Source of the DNA: a virus
IMG/VR virus record: IMGVR_UViG_3300021963_000023
Location: 124,001-188,000 of that record
Direction: 5' to 3' (one strand)
DNA length: 64,000 nt
How positions within the stretch are numbered: the first letter of the stretch is position 1; every line of letters starts with the position of its first letter. Of the stretch, positions 61,818 to 64,000 are shown piece by piece. The position numbers and the translations under genes were made by a program. The notes under the pieces are model-generated. The model saw nothing but the letters and a program-made list of their open reading frames with translations, made no database searches and was not told the DNA's origin.

Positions 61818-61825
61818 TATTTATG
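61818..61825 (+). promoter_or_regulatory. Late-promoter-like motif (variant)
   Basis: TATTTATG then TAAA, 20 nt before ATG 61845. It starts a late transcript right after the terminator. Confidence 0.35.
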
Positions 61826-61844
61826 TAAAAGACTTTACTTTTAC

Positions 61845-64000
61845 ATGGCTTTACAACAAATTAATTGGTTACAGATTGACACAACTACAGTCCCATCCGG
61901 ATCGGTAATAGATTTGGGTGCGATTTCTGGGTCTTTGCATGCAGTGTATGCTGATAACTTATTTATTTCTGGGCAAACCCTTCAACAATATATTGAAAAT
62001 TCTGGTACGGCCCAGTTAAACCTATATAGTGCGTCATTAAAGGCCGCAATTGAGACCACTGGGTCAAACCTTACAGTTAAGGGTAATCTCCTTGTTAAAG
62101 GGACTACAACGGCCGTTAATTCGACCACAGTTGCTATTGGAGATAACGTTATTGAGTTAAACGGTACCGAAGCAACAAATGGCGGTCTTTTAATTAAAGA
62201 TCCAACATCACCTAACACAATTTCTGGTTCCCTACTTTGGGACACAACTTTAGATTATTGGAAAGCGGGTCAATTAGGTAGCGAAGAGAGATTGATTAGA
62301 CAAAGTGATTTTACATCACTATCTTCTTCATTATCTAGCTCAATAAACACATTATCTGGTTCATTATCACATTCTATTAGTCTACTTTCGAGTTCACTAT
62401 CAAGTTCAATTACAATACTATCATCTTCATTTTCAGCATCTATTGCTAATTTAGAAGATACCAATATTTGGCAACCAACGGGGTCATTCTACGGAACTTC
62501 TCAAAATATTAAAATTACTGGTAGTGGAGCACTTCTTAACTCACCGGATGGTGCGGTTACAGGAAAATATGCATTAGAGGTTTCACAATCAATACATGCT
62601 GCCAATATAAATGTTGGTATTCCAACATCTAATGATTGGAAAACAAGTTTGGATGGTTCATATTTTAATAACTTTGATAAAAATACAGATGTTTCTGAAA
62701 TATTAAGATTTGTTGCTGGATTATTATCGGCTTCAGCTCCTGATGCGTCACCAAATACGAAGGGATATGGTGGTTATACAAAAAATAACGTTAACACCAC
62801 AACAGGTACGGTAACGGTTGGTAGTATTCCACAAAATTCAACGAACACAACAATCACTTACTTACAAGGTAAGGGATTTGCAACAACTGGAAGCACAATT
62901 TTTAGTGGTGTAACACCAATTTATACACAAACAAATTATGGTCACACATTCACAAGTGTATCATCAGGAACAACAATTGTATCATCTTCGGTTGATTCAC
63001 AATTATTTGGTTTAGGTACATTAAGTAGCGGTACTCCAACCTCGCTTAAAGTTTCGGGTTCATTTACTTTTAAGTTTAAAAATAATAGTTCAAAAACAGA
63101 TACATCAACATCAGGTTCACAATCTTTAATTACACAAACTGGTGCAGGAACAACGAGTGGAGTCTCGTTAGCAAGAATTAACACCGCAAATAACGCGGTA
63201 ATACCTCCAGCATATCAGGATGGTAAATTTGCAACAGTATTCTCACCATCATTATATGGTGCAAGCAGTGATGTTAGTTCAAGTGGATATTATCACATAT
63301 CAAGTTCAATTAGTATTGCGAGTGGATCGAGTCCATTTACCACACCAATTGATAGTTATACCGAAGTATTCTACGCACCATTAACAACAATATCAACAAA
63401 CATTCCGGCACAAACACCAACATTTAGTGGTGTAAGTGTTAATGCAATATCGGCGGTTTCTCGTTCATTGAGTGGAGCACCTTATTTAAGTTCAGCAACA
63501 TATACAATATCGGGGTCAGTATTAGGACTATTTAATCCTTTATATTATGCTGGTACGGGAATTACAACAATTACAGATTCAGATTCCTTAGTAACTGAGT
63601 CGGGCGGAATATTAACAGTATCAACTGCTGGAGGAACAATACAAACTGCAAATGCGGTTTATGATTCAACAGGTGTAACCGCTAGAAGTACAGGAACGGT
63701 ACCATATGAAACCGATATTGTAAAAGTATATACAACATCATCGTTTGTACCGGGTACATCTGACGAAAATATAAATCAAACAGGTTTAGGTACAACATCA
63801 TTCTCATTATATATTAATGGTTTGAATAAAGCGGGAAGTACAACAACAAACACATCAACAGTTTCATATCATACCGCAGGTAATTTTGGACAACCAGCAG
63901 CAAGTGGTAGTTTAGCTTATTATGGTAAGACACAGGGTACAGATACATCAACAACATTAGTTGAATCATTTACAGGAGAAAACAATAGACTACAAGTTAA
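61845..64000 (+). CDS. Long tail fibre protein (3' end outside window)
   Basis: 718 codons from ATG 61845, open to the end of the window. N-terminus (INWLQIDTTTVPSGSVIDLG) and a peptidase-like phage fibre element (NLLVKGTTTAVNSTTVAIGD then NVIELNG) are typical of T4-like fibre proteins. Residues about 150-205 form a Ser/Leu heptad coiled coil (TSLSSSLSSSINTLSGSL), which usually trimerises fibres. Then come Thr/Ser/Gly-rich beta repeats. It has no Pro/Thr linker, unlike the 28-37 kb fibre genes. Host binding is likely. Confidence 0.8.
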   Translation, partial: MALQQINWLQIDTTTVPSGSVIDLGAISGSLHAVYADNLFISGQTLQQYIENSGTAQLNLYSASLKAAIETTGSNLTVKGNLLVKGTTTAVNSTTVAIGDNVIELNGTEATNGGLLIKDPTSPNTISGSLLWDTTLDYWKAGQLGSEERLIRQSDFTSLSSSLSSSINTLSGSLSHSISLLSSSLSSSITILSSSFSASIANLEDTNIWQPTGSFYGTSQNIKITGSGALLNSPDGAVTGKYALEVSQSIHAANINVGIPTSNDWKTSLDGSYFNNFDKNTDVSEILRFVAGLLSASAPDASPNTKGYGGYTKNNVNTTTGTVTVGSIPQNSTNTTITYLQGKGFATTGSTIFSGVTPIYTQTNYGHTFTSVSSGTTIVSSSVDSQLFGLGTLSSGTPTSLKVSGSFTFKFKNNSSKTDTSTSGSQSLITQTGAGTTSGVSLARINTANNAVIPPAYQDGKFATVFSPSLYGASSDVSSSGYYHISSSISIASGSSPFTTPIDSYTEVFYAPLTTISTNIPAQTPTFSGVSVNAISAVSRSLSGAPYLSSATYTISGSVLGLFNPLYYAGTGITTITDSDSLVTESGGILTVSTAGGTIQTANAVYDSTGVTARSTGTVPYETDIVKVYTTSSFVPGTSDENINQTGLGTTSFSLYINGLNKAGSTTTNTSTVSYHTAGNFGQPAASGSLAYYGKTQGTDTSTTLVESFTGENNRLQV

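Overview
The window is one contiguous stretch of a large, virulent, T4-like (contractile-tailed) phage genome. It is AT-rich (about one third G+C by eye) and almost entirely coding. All recognisable genes lie on the + strand except a two-gene island at 58.3-59.1 kb. The T4-type core is clear: gp32-like SSB, UvsX, RNase H/5' exonuclease, DnaB/gp41 helicase, NrdA/NrdB, gp25 and gp6 baseplate wedge proteins, RuvC-like resolvase, gp61-like primase and gp46/gp47. The host is most likely a member of the Bacteroidota. Starts follow A-rich leaders without Shine-Dalgarno motifs, one tail protein carries ten SprB-type repeats (a family known from flavobacterial gliding adhesins), one signal peptide ends in SFSQ, and Hc1-like and DUF6576-like sequences are present. 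These are inferences; no host DNA is visible.

Layout. (1) 0-3.5 kb: end of a baseplate-hub-like gene, small virion-like genes and a Dps-like protein, closed by a terminator. (2) 3.6-11.9 kb: replication and nucleotide block (ssb, uvsX, rnh, unknown, helicase, nrdB, nrdA), closed by a terminator. (3) 12-39.8 kb: late tail block: gp25, gp6, a 1397-residue wedge-like protein, several structural proteins, then a run of modular Pro/Thr-linker proteins with cadherin-like, SprB-like and Cys-containing repeats, ending in a tail-collar-like protein. (4) 39.9-47.2 kb: resolvase, small-RNA candidate, primase, PD-(D/E)XK nuclease, gp47, coiled-coil and membrane proteins, gp46, ClpP. (5) 47.4-53.3 kb: zinc-ribbon protein with a structured leader, nested spanin-like membrane genes, sigma factor, a four-TM protein with a putative -1 frameshift extension, and an amidase-like protein. 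(6) 53.2-56.6 kb: virion-like acidic proteins. (7) 56.6-61.8 kb: small early-type genes (Hc1-like, membrane proteins), the minus-strand island, NusG, an AAA+ ATPase, thioredoxin and glutaredoxin. (8) 61.8-64 kb: start of a long tail fibre gene cut by the window end.

Together the genes give the phage its own replisome and recombination set, dNTP supply with redox proteins, and transcription control (sigma-70-type factor and NusG). Two promoter-like motifs separate by gene class: TATTTATA close upstream of structural genes and TTATATT upstream of non-structural genes. The main novelty is the 23-38 kb adhesin cassette, where low-complexity Pro/Thr DNA joins swappable binding domains, together with the A10 frameshift candidate at 52.44 kb, a two-hairpin RNA at 40.7 kb, and a phage Dps-like protein. 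No stretch over 300 bases lacks a gene. No tRNA, CRISPR, IS element or integrase was seen.
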